DNA of 64,000 nucleotides from Gammaproteobacteria bacterium (GCA_018816095.1 JAHIWP010000026.1:1-64000); one strand, 5' to 3'; positions 1 through 8,880 are shown, numbered from the stretch's first letter. Numbers and translations are program-made. Notes: generated by a model not told the origin, from the sequence alone.

Positions 1-72
1 AGTTGCCCCGGTTCGCTTGCCCAGTTTGATGTAGAGCTTGACCGCTCGGATACGGTCTTCGTATGAGTACAT
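1..72 (-). CDS. IS3-family transposase OrfA, N-terminal fragment
   Basis: Twenty-four codons are visible from an ATG at 72, beginning MYSYEDRIRAVKLYIKLGK and continuing to the window edge. This N-terminus is characteristic of the helix-turn-helix OrfA proteins of IS3-family (IS150-like group) elements, which bind the IS ends and are joined to OrfB by frameshifting in the complete element. Only the start can be assessed, so whether the transposase is intact outside the window is unknown. Confidence 0.7.
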   Translation of the reverse strand, partial: MYSYEDRIRAVKLYIKLGKRTGAT

Positions 73-141
73 GAACTACCTCCAGGTAGTCCAAGATTTC
101 CGCCGCATCCCCGGTGGGTCAATTTTCCATCAGCGCCAACA
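1..141 (-). mobile_element. IS3-family insertion sequence, left end (partial)
   Basis: The window begins inside an insertion sequence. On the minus strand an OrfA-type transposase starts at 72 and runs off the edge. The 69 bases before it, read on the minus strand, resemble an IS end: they include TGGAAAATTGACCCACC (bases 113-129), and a TG dinucleotide typical of IS3 ends falls near 141. The exact end is inferred. No second end or target duplication can be seen because the element leaves the window. Confidence 0.6.
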
Positions 142-344
142 GTCAATTATGGCCTATGGATTTGCTGATCGAGCACAGCTGACTGCGCGTAATAGGACGT
201 TATGGTTAATACGCCCGTACCCGCAGCCCGCCGCTGGTGGCCATCGATAAGGTGCTGGTGCCCACCTGCCTGTCATGCGCTATACCAGATGCTGGAGGAC
301 TGGCATCACGCCGTGTCCGCCACGCGTCGTGAGGAGGGCCGTGC
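142..344. other. unassigned stretch between IS end and small gene
   Basis: No convincing gene was found. An open frame from 202 (plus) encodes about 60 residues with a Trp/Arg/Cys-rich N-terminus and a more natural-looking DWHHAVSATRREEGRA stretch. This suggests the decayed 3' end of a gene interrupted by the insertion sequence, possibly with a frameshift, but I do not recognise the family. Confidence 0.3.
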
Positions 345-575
345 ATGCGTCAATCCATTGATCAAGACACCCTGGCTGCTCTGGTAGAAACCGCAGCGGT
401 GCGTGAGTTTCGAGCGTTGCGTGAGGACGAACTGTGGCGGCTGGAAGTGCGCCTGGGAGCCAAATGGTTACCCATCCGCTCTCGGCGAGAGTTAGTGCGG
501 CACTGGCGCTCGCTGACAGCCGTCGGGCGGTTTTGTGAAGGACAGGGGATTAAGTCACTGAGTGTGGAACTCTAA
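345..575 (+). CDS. small hypothetical protein, possibly plasmid/ICE-borne ParC-like
   Basis: A 76-residue protein starts at ATG 345, preceded by a good ribosome binding site (GGAGGG, about 9 bases upstream). It is rich in Arg, Leu and Glu, has no membrane segment, and ends in a short helical tail (AVGRFCEGQGIKSLSVEL). The pattern of an N-terminal LVETAAVREF motif and a C-terminal 'gRFc...GIk' motif recalls small partition-associated (ParC-like) proteins of plasmids and integrative elements. That resemblance is from memory and weak. It sits between an IS remnant and a toxin-antitoxin operon, so it probably belongs to the accessory island. Confidence 0.5.
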   Translation: MRQSIDQDTLAALVETAAVREFRALREDELWRLEVRLGAKWLPIRSRRELVRHWRSLTAVGRFCEGQGIKSLSVEL

Positions 576-631
576 TCACGATATCTGGCATCGAACCCAC
601 GCTGTTAAATTCGAAATCCGTCTTTCCACGT

Positions 632-1126
632 CTAGTTTTTGCTTTTAGGAAATTGAACTATTGGCAGCATGATCTTTGGCAGGTTCATACGCACGGCCTG
701 AGTGGAAAGGAACTCACGCCAATAGGGCCATACGTGATAGCTGGCATTTGCTAGCGCGAAGGAATCTAGCGCTTCACGATCATCAAACAGTGCCGGATCC
801 AGAATGAGATAATCAGCCATGAAAGTGGCTTCGATTCGTACCAGCACCTCTGGCTGGGCTTCTTCCCCTTCTTGACCGTTAAAAGCAACGGTCTGTCGAG
901 CGCCGGCCTCAATCTCCACCCTGAAGATTGAGATTTCTTCTCCCTCATGAGTTCCATTGATCAAATATGAACGCTTTGGGATGTGGCGAAGTTCAAGCTC
1001 CATGTTCTCGATTCGAGGGTCAAATTTTGGATCAAAACCCTCAGCCAAACTTGAACTAGAGGCGGCCAAAAATACATCTTGAATTTGCAGACCATCTTTA
1101 GCCCGCTGAAGCGCTTCGTGATTCAT
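632..1126 (-). CDS. SecB-like chaperone of a toxin-antitoxin-chaperone (TAC) module
   Basis: A 164-residue protein of SecB fold. The start is chosen at 1126 because its ATG overlaps the hicB stop as ATGA; an in-frame upstream start at 1150 would add only eight residues inside hicB. The C-terminal part (FALANASYHVWPYWREFLS, then LPKIMLPI) matches the family signature that follows the long helix of SecB and SecB-like chaperones. Housekeeping SecB delivers unfolded preproteins to SecA. Here the position as third gene after hicA and hicB, on the same strand and coupled, points to the dedicated chaperone of a TAC system, which would fold or protect the antitoxin. Family assignment is fairly secure; the TAC role is inferred from context. 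Confidence 0.8.
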   Translation of the reverse strand: MNHEALQRAKDGLQIQDVFLAASSSSLAEGFDPKFDPRIENMELELRHIPKRSYLINGTHEGEEISIFRVEIEAGARQTVAFNGQEGEEAQPEVLVRIEATFMADYLILDPALFDDREALDSFALANASYHVWPYWREFLSTQAVRMNLPKIMLPIVQFPKSKN

Positions 1127-1614
1127 GCCGCTTCCTGAGCAGAAGTCCAAACAGATTTTAAAGCAGGCAACTCCCGGCTATTCATAACCACACCATCAGT
1201 CTGACGGCGCACGCGTGGCGGGGCCGTAAGCTTCTGCCACTGGTCATGCGTATCAAGCATTGCAAGATCGAAACCTCGGTAAGCGGACAGGATCGAAACC
1301 ATCAGCTGATTGAGGCTTACGTCCTCACGCTCGGCACTCCCGGCAAGAGAGGCGTGCAGCGACTTAGGTAGACGCAGGGTAACTCGACCACTGAACGCCT
1401 CTAAAGCCTCAAAAGGCGCTGGCATCTTTTTGCCTTGCTCAGCCAAAGCCTCAGCAGTCATTTCAATGGACTCAACGGCTAGGCAATAGGCCTCCTCGTA
1501 GGAGTCCGCATATTCATAAAGATCCGGCAGCTCTAGAACGCGCGCTTGAAAACAAGCCTCGCCCTCATAATTGCCGTAGCGAATTTCAATGCTGTATGCA
1601 CGTGGATCCATCAT
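1123..1614 (-). CDS. hicB: HicB-family antitoxin with C-terminal extension
   Basis: A 163-residue antitoxin. Residues about 5-70 form the HicB-type partial RNase H fold (YSIEIRYGNYEGEACFQARV, then LPDLYEYADSYEEAYCLAVESI) that normally masks the HicA toxin. Residues about 75-112 form a ribbon-helix-helix DNA-binding segment (GRVTLRLPKSLHASLAGSAE, then VSLNQLMVSILSAYRG). About 50 residues then follow that are not part of the usual HicB architecture and end in LPALKSVWTSAQEAA. In chaperone-controlled antitoxins such an extension acts as a chaperone-addiction tail, and I infer the same here. The ATG at 1614 overlaps the hicA stop (ATGA), and the stop overlaps the chaperone start. Autoregulation through the palindrome at 1900-1919 is likely. 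Confidence 0.85.
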   Translation of the reverse strand: MMDPRAYSIEIRYGNYEGEACFQARVLELPDLYEYADSYEEAYCLAVESIEMTAEALAEQGKKMPAPFEALEAFSGRVTLRLPKSLHASLAGSAEREDVSLNQLMVSILSAYRGFDLAMLDTHDQWQKLTAPPRVRRQTDGVVMNSRELPALKSVWTSAQEAA

Positions 1615-1898
1615 TGCTGCTCCCTCAGGAACTCATCGAGTTCTGACTCATACTGCCGCAGAGCGCGCAGTACATTCACCACATAGGCGGGTTTGATTTC
1701 AGGATTTTTTCCATGCCCACAGTTGTAGGACATCGACTTAAAACCTTCCAAACCTGGGTGAGTAACTAACTTATGCCCGGCTTTGCCTGGACGTACCTCG
1801 AAACCTAACCCGTGCAAAGAGGCCGCCAACTCCTCACAACGTATAGAGGATTTCGCGGCCTTGAGTTCAGTTATCGTTTCATCTAGCCTAGCATGCAC
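1611..1898 (-). CDS. hicA: HicA-family mRNA interferase toxin
   Basis: A 95-residue toxin with the compact double-stranded-RNA-binding-like HicA fold. Conserved residues are visible in GFEVRPGKAGHKLVTHPGL, where the GHK histidine corresponds to the catalytic His of HicA RNases, and in SYNCGHGKNPEIKPAYV near the C-terminus. HicA toxins cleave mRNA and tmRNA and are neutralised by HicB. The only plausible start is the GTG at 1898, since no in-frame ATG precedes the conserved core. This start lies directly next to the palindrome at 1900-1919 and lacks a strong ribosome binding site, so the 5' end is less certain than the rest. It is the first gene of the hicA-hicB-chaperone operon. Confidence 0.8.
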   Translation of the reverse strand: MHARLDETITELKAAKSSIRCEELAASLHGLGFEVRPGKAGHKLVTHPGLEGFKSMSYNCGHGKNPEIKPAYVVNVLRALRQYESELDEFLREQQ

Positions 1899-1899
1899 G

Positions 1900-1919
1900 T
1901 GACACCACCGGTAGTGTCA
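1900..1919. promoter_or_regulatory. palindromic operator of the hicAB-chaperone operon
   Basis: The sequence TGACACTACCGGTGGTGTCA (minus strand) is a 20-bp dyad with a single mismatched pair. It lies immediately upstream of hicA. Ribbon-helix-helix HicB proteins bind palindromes overlapping their own promoter, so this is the likely autoregulatory site. Binding is inferred. Confidence 0.6.
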
Positions 1920-2036
1920 TACATCTCAAAGATACGGGGTTTCGTCTGAACAAAACGGTTCTCCTTACGGCCATAAATGCTCCCTGACTCGACTCAAAGC
2001 ATGAAGAAGACGTCAACGGGATGCTCATTGAACATC

Positions 2037-2059
2037 GCAAAAATCAATCAACTGATTGA
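2037..2059 (-). terminator. intrinsic terminator after hsdR
   Basis: On the minus strand a perfect 7-bp stem (TCAATCA/TGATTGA, loop of 2) is followed by five Ts. It lies 14 bases beyond the hsdR stop and separates the restriction operon from hicAB. The stem is short and AT-rich, so efficiency may be modest. Confidence 0.5.
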
Positions 2060-2072
2060 AAAGAAAACGTTT

Positions 2073-5000
2073 TTAGTGGAGTACATGATCCATTGATCCC
2101 TGCTGTAAAAACCGAAAAACCACCTCAGCCCTGGCCTCAATATCATCGCTTGAATAATCCTCCGGCATGCCCACCAGCATCTGGTCGATGATCGCGGTCT
2201 TGAGTTGCGCCTGAGTCGATGCTTTGTCACGCAGGTTGCCCAGCTCGGCTCGACGAGCGCCAACGACTGACAGGAGATCCATGGCGACCTTCTTCAGCTT
2301 GCCAATGTCGCCTTTAGTCAGCGCTGATTTGTCCTTGCCGAGCAAGTCGTAGATGGCCAGTTCTTTCTCGGTCGAGAAGCCTTCGCGGACATAACGCTGT
2401 TCCTCCTGATCCAGCGAGTCGTGGAACTGGAGCAACAAATCGAAAACCTTCTGAATCTCAACCTTGTCCTTGTCGCGGTTGTATTCCTCAATGATCTCCA
2501 TGTAGCGCTTATACAGATCAACCCGTGTCGGGTTCTTGCTCAGCATCATCTCGATACGCGCCTGTATCCGCTCCTGCAAACTCAGGGTTACCGTCTGCTG
2601 TTGACTCGACTTGGTGAACTCGGCTCGCAGTCGTTCAAAGTTGATACCGGACAGGTTGTAGGGCTGAGTCGGCTTGTCATTGATGGTATTGAGCGGCGTA
2701 ACCTCAAGGGCGTTATCCACCAGCCCGCGCAGCTCCTGCATGATCGAGCTGACATCAACTTTTCCCTTAGGCTTTTGCAGCATGTTGTAGATGGCCGCGA
2801 TAGCGCTTTCTTGCGGTTCGTATTGGCGCAGCTCGTCACGTGGGAACAGCCCGCGATAACGGTCGGCCACGTCCTCGGCAAGCACCTGGAAGGTCTTCTT
2901 GATTTCAGCCGAAACAGACAGGGCATTCTGCGCATCCAGCAGTGCCTGCCAGCGCTCTTCGCCTTCTTCAGCCTGAACCAGGTCGTCTAACTCAAAGCCG
3001 GCGCTGGTCAGGTGCGCCTGAACTTTAAAGATCGCTGCGGCGTACTCCACAAGGGCTTGCTCTTCATCGAGCAAGGGATCAGTGCCATCGTCTTGAGGGT
3101 TACCCGGTTCACCTTGGCCATAGACGGCCAGCGCCTTGCGCAGGCTTTTAAGCATGCCGTTGTAATCAATGATTAGGCCGTTTTTCTTGTGCGCCGCCAC
3201 GCGGTTAACCCGAGCGATGGCCTGCATCAGGGTGTGGCCCTTCATAGGCTTATCGAGATACAAAGTTGCCAGCGACTTCACATCAAAGCCGGTCAACCAC
3301 ATCGCACAGACGATGGCGACGCGAAACGGATGCTTACCGTCCTTGAAGCACTCTTCAACATCGCGGCTATCGATGCCCTTACTGATAACTTCCCGATAGG
3401 GTTTAACCTCGATGCCTTCCTGGCTGAAATCCTGGATCTCGTTCTGATCTGAACTGAAGATTGGATGAATTTGCGTCGCCTGCATCCACTCGATCAGTGC
3501 TGCATCGCGGCGTAGCCCCTCGGAAAACGGCTTGCCCTTGGCCTTGAACGGCGCCTGATCGTCCAGCAGCTTGATCGCCAGCGCCTGGATCTTCTCGGCC
3601 CATTTGTCCTTGATGCGGATGGCCATCTTCACGCAAGTGACCTTGTCGATGCAGACCAGCAGCGCCTTGGCATTGCCACCAAACTTGATCGGTTGACCTG
3701 CTCTTGGCGGTACTTCCATCAGCCGCCAGCGTTGATGGAAGTGCTCGACAAAATCAGTGGCGACATCATTCAGATGGGTATCAGAAGTGAACACCGGGTA
3801 ATCACGAGCCAGTTCGCGGTAGAGCTTTTCTTCCTGCTCTTCCGTCAGGTCACCATCAGCGCGGGCCTGATCGATACGCTCTTCGATGCGCCTGTTCAGC
3901 GCTTCATCGACAATACGGAGCTTTTCACCCCGACTCTCGTAGTAAAGGGGCAGGGTGGCGCCATCGGCCACGGCACGCTGAAAATCATAGACCGATACAT
4001 AGCTGCCAAAGACCCGCTCGGTTTCGCTTTTCTCCTGCCCATCGATCAGCGGTGTGCCGGTGAAACCAATGAATTTGGCCCGTGACAAGGCCATGCGCAT
4101 TTGCGTTGCCAAACGTGCGTACTGGGTACGGTGGGCCTCATCGGAGACCACAATGATGTCGTCGCGTTGCGACCATGGCTCGGTGACGCGCTTACGAAAC
4201 TTGTGGATCAGGCTGAACACATAGCGGCGATTTTCGTCTTTCAGCAGGCCTTGTAACCCCTCAGCGCCAGCCGCCTTATCGTTAGGGTTGGTAGAGATAC
4301 CGCAACCCACGAAGGTAGTGAATATCTGCTTGTCCAGTTCCTTGCGGTCGGTGAGCAGCACGAAGGTGTAGCTGGAGGAAATTTTGCGGTGAATCTTCTG
4401 ACAGAAGAACACCATCGAATAACTCTTGCCGCTGCCCTGGGTATGCCAGAACACCCCGAGCTTACCGGCCAGAACCGCAGGGCCGCCTTCGCGCAGAGTG
4501 TCGATGGCGCGATTGACCCCAAGGTATTGGTGATTGCGGGCAATCACCTTGGCGGTGTGCTCTTCGCTATGGTCGAACAGCGTGTAGTTCTCGACGATAT
4601 CCAGCAGCCGACTTTTGCTACACATGCCGCGCAACAGAATCGGCAAAATGGGCTTGAGTGGCGCCGTGTCCGGTTTAGGTGCCGGGTCGGCATCTTCCTC
4701 GGCCAAACGCTTCCAGCGGTAAAAGTGATCCCAGCTGCTGGTAATGCCGCCATAGCGCGCATCCAGGCCGTTGGAAACAATCACGAGGGCGTTGTAGTGA
4801 AATAACTGGGGAATGGTGCCAGGGTGGCTGTCGTCGGGGCGGCCACGATAGTCGATATAGTTTTCGTCGAACGCCGCCTTCAGCCCTTTGTCGTGGCGCT
4901 TCAGCTCGATAAACACCAAGGGCAGGCCGTTGACGAAGCCGACCAAATCACAGCGTTTGGTATAGGGGCCGCTCTTGACCCAAAGCTCGCGCACCACCAG

Positions 5001-5411
5001 AAAGTCATTATCGTCCTGCTTACCTACGGCAAACTCGATGACTTTGACGTGGACGTCCTCTTCGGGACGACCGCTGAGTGCCTTAAGGCTGATGCCGTCA
5101 CGCAGCATCCGCCACTTTTCTTCGTTGTGTTGCAGCAGGGTCTTGGTTGGGTCGGCATCCAGCAGCAGTTCCCTCGCCTGTGCCAGTTTGACCGGCGACA
5201 CCTTGGGGTTGAGCCGGGCCAAGGCCTTATCCAGTTCACGAACCAGCACCACCTCAGTGCGATCCTTACGCCCCAGCGTGGACTCAGGGTCAGATGGCGC
5301 GCCCAGAACTTCGTCCATGGCATAAACCGAACGCCAACCCAATTCATCGGCCAGCAATTTGGCGGCGGGTTCCTGGATATTCTTGTCTTCCGAATAACTG
5401 GCCTTGGCCAT
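2073..5411 (-). CDS. hsdR: type I restriction enzyme, R (endonuclease/translocase) subunit
   Basis: A 1112-residue HsdR subunit. The N-terminal nuclease domain shows the PD-(D/E)xK-like core (CDLVGFVNGLPLVFIELK) near residue 167. Superfamily 2 helicase motifs follow: Walker A TQGSGKS near 325, DEAH near 422, GFTGTPL, and QAIARVNRV as motif VI. The C-terminal helical region binds the methylase core. It translocates DNA using ATP and cuts unmethylated DNA at a distance from the recognition site, in complex with HsdM and HsdS. The ATG at 5411 has a GGGAGAG ribosome binding site, and the gene begins 25 bases after hsdS. It is full length, with no frameshift seen. It is the last gene of the hsdM-hsdS-hsdR operon. 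Confidence 0.95.
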   Translation of the reverse strand: MAKASYSEDKNIQEPAAKLLADELGWRSVYAMDEVLGAPSDPESTLGRKDRTEVVLVRELDKALARLNPKVSPVKLAQARELLLDADPTKTLLQHNEEKWRMLRDGISLKALSGRPEEDVHVKVIEFAVGKQDDNDFLVVRELWVKSGPYTKRCDLVGFVNGLPLVFIELKRHDKGLKAAFDENYIDYRGRPDDSHPGTIPQLFHYNALVIVSNGLDARYGGITSSWDHFYRWKRLAEEDADPAPKPDTAPLKPILPILLRGMCSKSRLLDIVENYTLFDHSEEHTAKVIARNHQYLGVNRAIDTLREGGPAVLAGKLGVFWHTQGSGKSYSMVFFCQKIHRKISSSYTFVLLTDRKELDKQIFTTFVGCGISTNPNDKAAGAEGLQGLLKDENRRYVFSLIHKFRKRVTEPWSQRDDIIVVSDEAHRTQYARLATQMRMALSRAKFIGFTGTPLIDGQEKSETERVFGSYVSVYDFQRAVADGATLPLYYESRGEKLRIVDEALNRRIEERIDQARADGDLTEEQEEKLYRELARDYPVFTSDTHLNDVATDFVEHFHQRWRLMEVPPRAGQPIKFGGNAKALLVCIDKVTCVKMAIRIKDKWAEKIQALAIKLLDDQAPFKAKGKPFSEGLRRDAALIEWMQATQIHPIFSSDQNEIQDFSQEGIEVKPYREVISKGIDSRDVEECFKDGKHPFRVAIVCAMWLTGFDVKSLATLYLDKPMKGHTLMQAIARVNRVAAHKKNGLIIDYNGMLKSLRKALAVYGQGEPGNPQDDGTDPLLDEEQALVEYAAAIFKVQAHLTSAGFELDDLVQAEEGEERWQALLDAQNALSVSAEIKKTFQVLAEDVADRYRGLFPRDELRQYEPQESAIAAIYNMLQKPKGKVDVSSIMQELRGLVDNALEVTPLNTINDKPTQPYNLSGINFERLRAEFTKSSQQQTVTLSLQERIQARIEMMLSKNPTRVDLYKRYMEIIEEYNRDKDKVEIQKVFDLLLQFHDSLDQEEQRYVREGFSTEKELAIYDLLGKDKSALTKGDIGKLKKVAMDLLSVVGARRAELGNLRDKASTQAQLKTAIIDQMLVGMPEDYSSDDIEARAEVVFRFLQQGSMDHVLH

Positions 5412-5436
5412 GCCGCACTCTCCCTGCTCAGGTGGC

Positions 5437-6588
5437 TTAGACCTGGATTGCTCCTGACATTAATTTCGGCAACAAAGCATCACGGGCCTCTGCGGCTCGC
5501 AGATTGGCCTCACGCAAATACTCTACCTGTTCAAATAGCGGCTCAACATATTCGCCAAACTGCCCAATGACTCTTTCCGGCGGAATTAGTATCTCAACGG
5601 GATGCACAACCTTCCGGTCTAACGAGGGAACTGATGCGCCAGAGTTGTACTGTGCCAAGTTCATCTCCGACAACATGAAATAGGCAAAGAGTGGCGTGAC
5701 ACGACGAAACTCTTTGACCCATAAGGCGGTATTGAGAGGCCAAAAGTCACCGGATACATAGTGAACCAGACCCAGTGTTCCGCTTCGTCCCGTCACAATA
5801 CCGGGGCCCTTAACCTTTGCCTCGTTGTGATAGCCGTTGATCCCAGCCGATGCATAGATCGGGATATTGCCTGGCTTTCTTACGCCATTCGGCAAATCGA
5901 ACCCACGCTGCAACAGCAAGGCCGAGTCGAGGCGCTCTCGACTCCAGCCCTCCGGAATTCCCTCAGTACGTCTCACTAGCTCACAGCCGGGGAAGCGCAG
6001 ATTAACGAACCATTCCCGGTATAGCAGGCGGGCCGACTCTTCGAGCAAACAAATTCGACGGCGATTAACCTCTATCAGATCGTCATAGGCAGCAAGCAAG
6101 CTCCCGATGCTCTTCTGTATGTCCAATGAAGGGCAGGGAATCTCCAAATTTTCGGCATATCCAACTTTGATGTGAGGCACTGTGGCACCAAAACTCATGC
6201 CATGCAGCTTGCTCTGCATGAGAGGGCTTTGAAGTACATAGGCAAGGTAATTCCAGTCCAACAGCTCCGGATCCGGTCGATACAGAAAAAGCCGTTGTCC
6301 GAGAAAGATATTTTTGTCGTCATCGAAGGTGCAGCGCCCTACCTCCCCAACTGGAGCCTCACGGGTCAAAATCACATCACCAAAGCGAGGCTGCGAGCGT
6401 CTTGTCCATGACTGAAAGGTTTCTTCGGTCACATACCGCACTGTATCTACGTCAATAAAACCCCGCTTAACGTTGGTGGTTCTAATCATTCGATAAGGCG
6501 TTGGATAGTCCACTATCGGCGCAGTCTTGTTAACGCAATCGACAGCCAACAGACAAAGCTCGGAGAGTGATTTTAAAGGCCAACTCAT
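5437..6588 (-). CDS. hsdS: type I restriction-modification specificity subunit
   Basis: A 383-residue HsdS with two target-recognition halves. The first covers about 1-190 and ends in the conserved helical spacer QKSIGSLLAAYDDLIEVNRRR. The second covers about 205-383 and ends in a second spacer, FGEYVEPLFEQVEYLREAN. Each half reads one part of a bipartite DNA sequence, and the helices set the spacing. The ATG at 6588 overlaps the hsdM stop as ATGA, implying translational coupling. Both domains appear intact. The target cannot be predicted from sequence alone. Confidence 0.92.
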   Translation of the reverse strand: MSWPLKSLSELCLLAVDCVNKTAPIVDYPTPYRMIRTTNVKRGFIDVDTVRYVTEETFQSWTRRSQPRFGDVILTREAPVGEVGRCTFDDDKNIFLGQRLFLYRPDPELLDWNYLAYVLQSPLMQSKLHGMSFGATVPHIKVGYAENLEIPCPSLDIQKSIGSLLAAYDDLIEVNRRRICLLEESARLLYREWFVNLRFPGCELVRRTEGIPEGWSRERLDSALLLQRGFDLPNGVRKPGNIPIYASAGINGYHNEAKVKGPGIVTGRSGTLGLVHYVSGDFWPLNTALWVKEFRRVTPLFAYFMLSEMNLAQYNSGASVPSLDRKVVHPVEILIPPERVIGQFGEYVEPLFEQVEYLREANLRAAEARDALLPKLMSGAIQV

Positions 6589-8852
6589 TCTGCGAACTCG
6601 GCAAAAGCCAGCTGAATACGATCAGCCAACCCGACAGCTTTGTCATTCAACTCCGCCAGTTCGCCGTGGATTTCCTTCATCCGCTCGCGGAAGGCTTCGC
6701 CTTCGTCATCACTTTCAACACCAAGCGCCACACCCACATACCGCCCCGGTGTTAGTGAGTAGTCGTTGGCCGCGATGGTCGCGCGGCTGACCACAGCGCA
6801 CAAACCCGGCACGTCGCAATAAACCCCATCCGGGAAACGGCTCAGCAGCCAGTGCCCCTGAGCGATGAAGTAACCGGCACGTTTGAACGCCTCAACCGCT
6901 AGGTCACGTACCGTGGGCTGTTCGCGTTTCTTCACATCGCGGTGTAGCAGGGCTTTTTTCGCCTCACGGCAGTTGTCGTGATCAAAGGAATAGGCAACAG
7001 AGGCCCATTGGCGGCTGCGCAGTTGCTTGTCCGCCATATCCAGCAGTTTGAGCCAGGCCTTATGCCGGGCCTCAAGCGCGGCAAGGCCAGCCTTAAGTGT
7101 GGCGTTGATCGCCTCTGCCTTGCCCTGCGTCGTTTTACGAGCGGCTAAGTTGGCAGGCGCAAACAACTCGTCCAGCAACGGCTTAGCGCCCGCCAGCGCG
7201 CTATCTATGAGTTGTTGCCATGTTTGGCTCTGCGTCTGAACTTGTAGCAACTCATCGCGAAAGCTGGCCAACAGCTCATCCGTCAGGCCATGCCCTTCGC
7301 CCAGTTTGGTGCGGGCAATGGCAACAGCCGTGGATTCCAAGGTCGCCTCGGCGAGATCGCTCAGGGCCTTATCTAACAAGCTGATCTGCTGATTATCAGC
7401 GCTAATTCGCTCGGGCAACTGTTGCAGATGCTCGGCCAGTTGCTGCTGGTAGTGGCCCAGTAACTCAACAAAACGTTCAGTCTGGCCACGGTGTAGCCAA
7501 GTAATAGCGGACAGGTTGCTTAGCTGTTCTTCAGTGAATACATGGGAGCGCGCCGAGACCACGGTGTAGACATTACGCGCGTCAATCATCAACACGCCGT
7601 CCAAGCGTTCCTTCGGTTTGCTCTTGTCGTAAAACCACAGTGTGCAGGGCAGGCTGCGGGTGTAGAAGAACTTGGGGCCGATGGACATCATCACATCGAC
7701 ATGGCCGGTCTCCACCAACTGCTGGCGGATGTCTCTGTCCTTATTGCCAGCATCCGAGGCACTGGCAGCCATGACGAACCCGGCCCGGCCAGTGGCATTC
7801 AGGTAGCTGTAAAAATACTGAACCCACAGGCTGTTGCCGTTGGAGATAGTTTCAGTAGCGTCCTTGCCTCGGCTCTTACCGGCGGTGCCGGGCAAACCAA
7901 AAGGCAAACGCTTGGGCGGATTGTCTTCAAGAGTGCCAACCTGACTTTTGATCTTGGCAACCTGCACGCCATCAACGTTAAATGGCGGGTTAGCCATGAC
8001 GAAGTCGCACTGGCCCACCAGCTGATGCTGGTCTTCATAGAAGGTATTACCCAGCAGAATCTTGCCCTCTAGGCCGTGTACCGCGAGGTTCAAACGAGCC
8101 AGCTTACTGTTGGCCTCGGCCTTCTCCTGACCGTAGAAGGTGATGTCCGCGTCATGGGTAAGCTTGTGGCGCACATCCTCCATGAAGTGGCCGGTCTGCA
8201 CAAACATGCCCGCCGAGCCACACGCGGGATCGAGCACGGTGCCGTGGTCAGGCTCAATCACGTTGACGATCATCCGCACCAAGCTCGGTGGTGTGAAGAA
8301 CTCGCCACCTTCCTGAGCACCGCTCTGAGCAAACTGATTGAGGAAGTATTCGTAGATTCGTCCGAACACATCACCACTGGCATTTTGCAGGGCTGGGCGG
8401 TTAAAAATCTTGATCAGGTCAGGCAGATCACTCTCTAGCCCGAGGTAGTTTTTCGGTAGAGCACCCGCCAGCAGCTTTTTGCCATCCTGGTCGGTGACAG
8501 TGTCTTCAATCGCCTGCATGGCCTCATGAATGGCTACTGCGATGTTTTCACTGGCGGGTAAATTGGCTAGGTATTCGTAGCGGGCGATTTCCGGCAGGTA
8601 GATTGCCGCCTTACCCTGAAAGCCAAGTTTGATGCGGTCTTCACGCAGCTGACCAGTTGCCCGAGGCGGGATGCTGCTTTCTACTTCCTCAAGCAACGCA
8701 TAAAAACGTGTGGTGGCATGCCGCAGGAAAATCAGCCCCAGCACTGGCATCGAGTATTCGCTGGCGGTGAGTTTCGAGTTGGCCCGCAGCTGATCTGCTG
8801 CTTCCCAGAGATCGTTTTCGAGCTGCTTGAGTTCCTGGTAATCCATATTCAA
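6585..8852 (-). CDS. hsdM: type I restriction-modification methyltransferase subunit
   Basis: A 755-residue N6-adenine methyltransferase. Visible parts are the N-terminal HsdM helical domain, the SAM-binding motif DPACGSAGMF near residue 206, and the catalytic motif NPPFN near residue 287, which marks adenine-N6 methylation. About 250 residues after the catalytic domain form a largely helical C-terminal extension, so the protein is longer than classical ~530-residue HsdM. The start is either TTG at 8852, with AAGG 6 bases upstream, or ATG at 8846, with the same AAGG 12 bases upstream. I use TTG on spacing. With HsdS it protects host DNA, and with HsdR it restricts foreign DNA. First gene of the hsd operon. 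Confidence 0.93.
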   Translation of the reverse strand: MNMDYQELKQLENDLWEAADQLRANSKLTASEYSMPVLGLIFLRHATTRFYALLEEVESSIPPRATGQLREDRIKLGFQGKAAIYLPEIARYEYLANLPASENIAVAIHEAMQAIEDTVTDQDGKKLLAGALPKNYLGLESDLPDLIKIFNRPALQNASGDVFGRIYEYFLNQFAQSGAQEGGEFFTPPSLVRMIVNVIEPDHGTVLDPACGSAGMFVQTGHFMEDVRHKLTHDADITFYGQEKAEANSKLARLNLAVHGLEGKILLGNTFYEDQHQLVGQCDFVMANPPFNVDGVQVAKIKSQVGTLEDNPPKRLPFGLPGTAGKSRGKDATETISNGNSLWVQYFYSYLNATGRAGFVMAASASDAGNKDRDIRQQLVETGHVDVMMSIGPKFFYTRSLPCTLWFYDKSKPKERLDGVLMIDARNVYTVVSARSHVFTEEQLSNLSAITWLHRGQTERFVELLGHYQQQLAEHLQQLPERISADNQQISLLDKALSDLAEATLESTAVAIARTKLGEGHGLTDELLASFRDELLQVQTQSQTWQQLIDSALAGAKPLLDELFAPANLAARKTTQGKAEAINATLKAGLAALEARHKAWLKLLDMADKQLRSRQWASVAYSFDHDNCREAKKALLHRDVKKREQPTVRDLAVEAFKRAGYFIAQGHWLLSRFPDGVYCDVPGLCAVVSRATIAANDYSLTPGRYVGVALGVESDDEGEAFRERMKEIHGELAELNDKAVGLADRIQLAFAEFAE

Positions 8853-8880
8853 CGCGTGCCTTGTTTCGAATTCGCCATGA

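Noticed and set aside
632..1126. SecB-like gene considered as the housekeeping secB
   Set aside because: It is embedded in a hicAB operon within an accessory island, with ATGA coupling, and the sequence diverges from housekeeping SecB outside the C-terminal signature.
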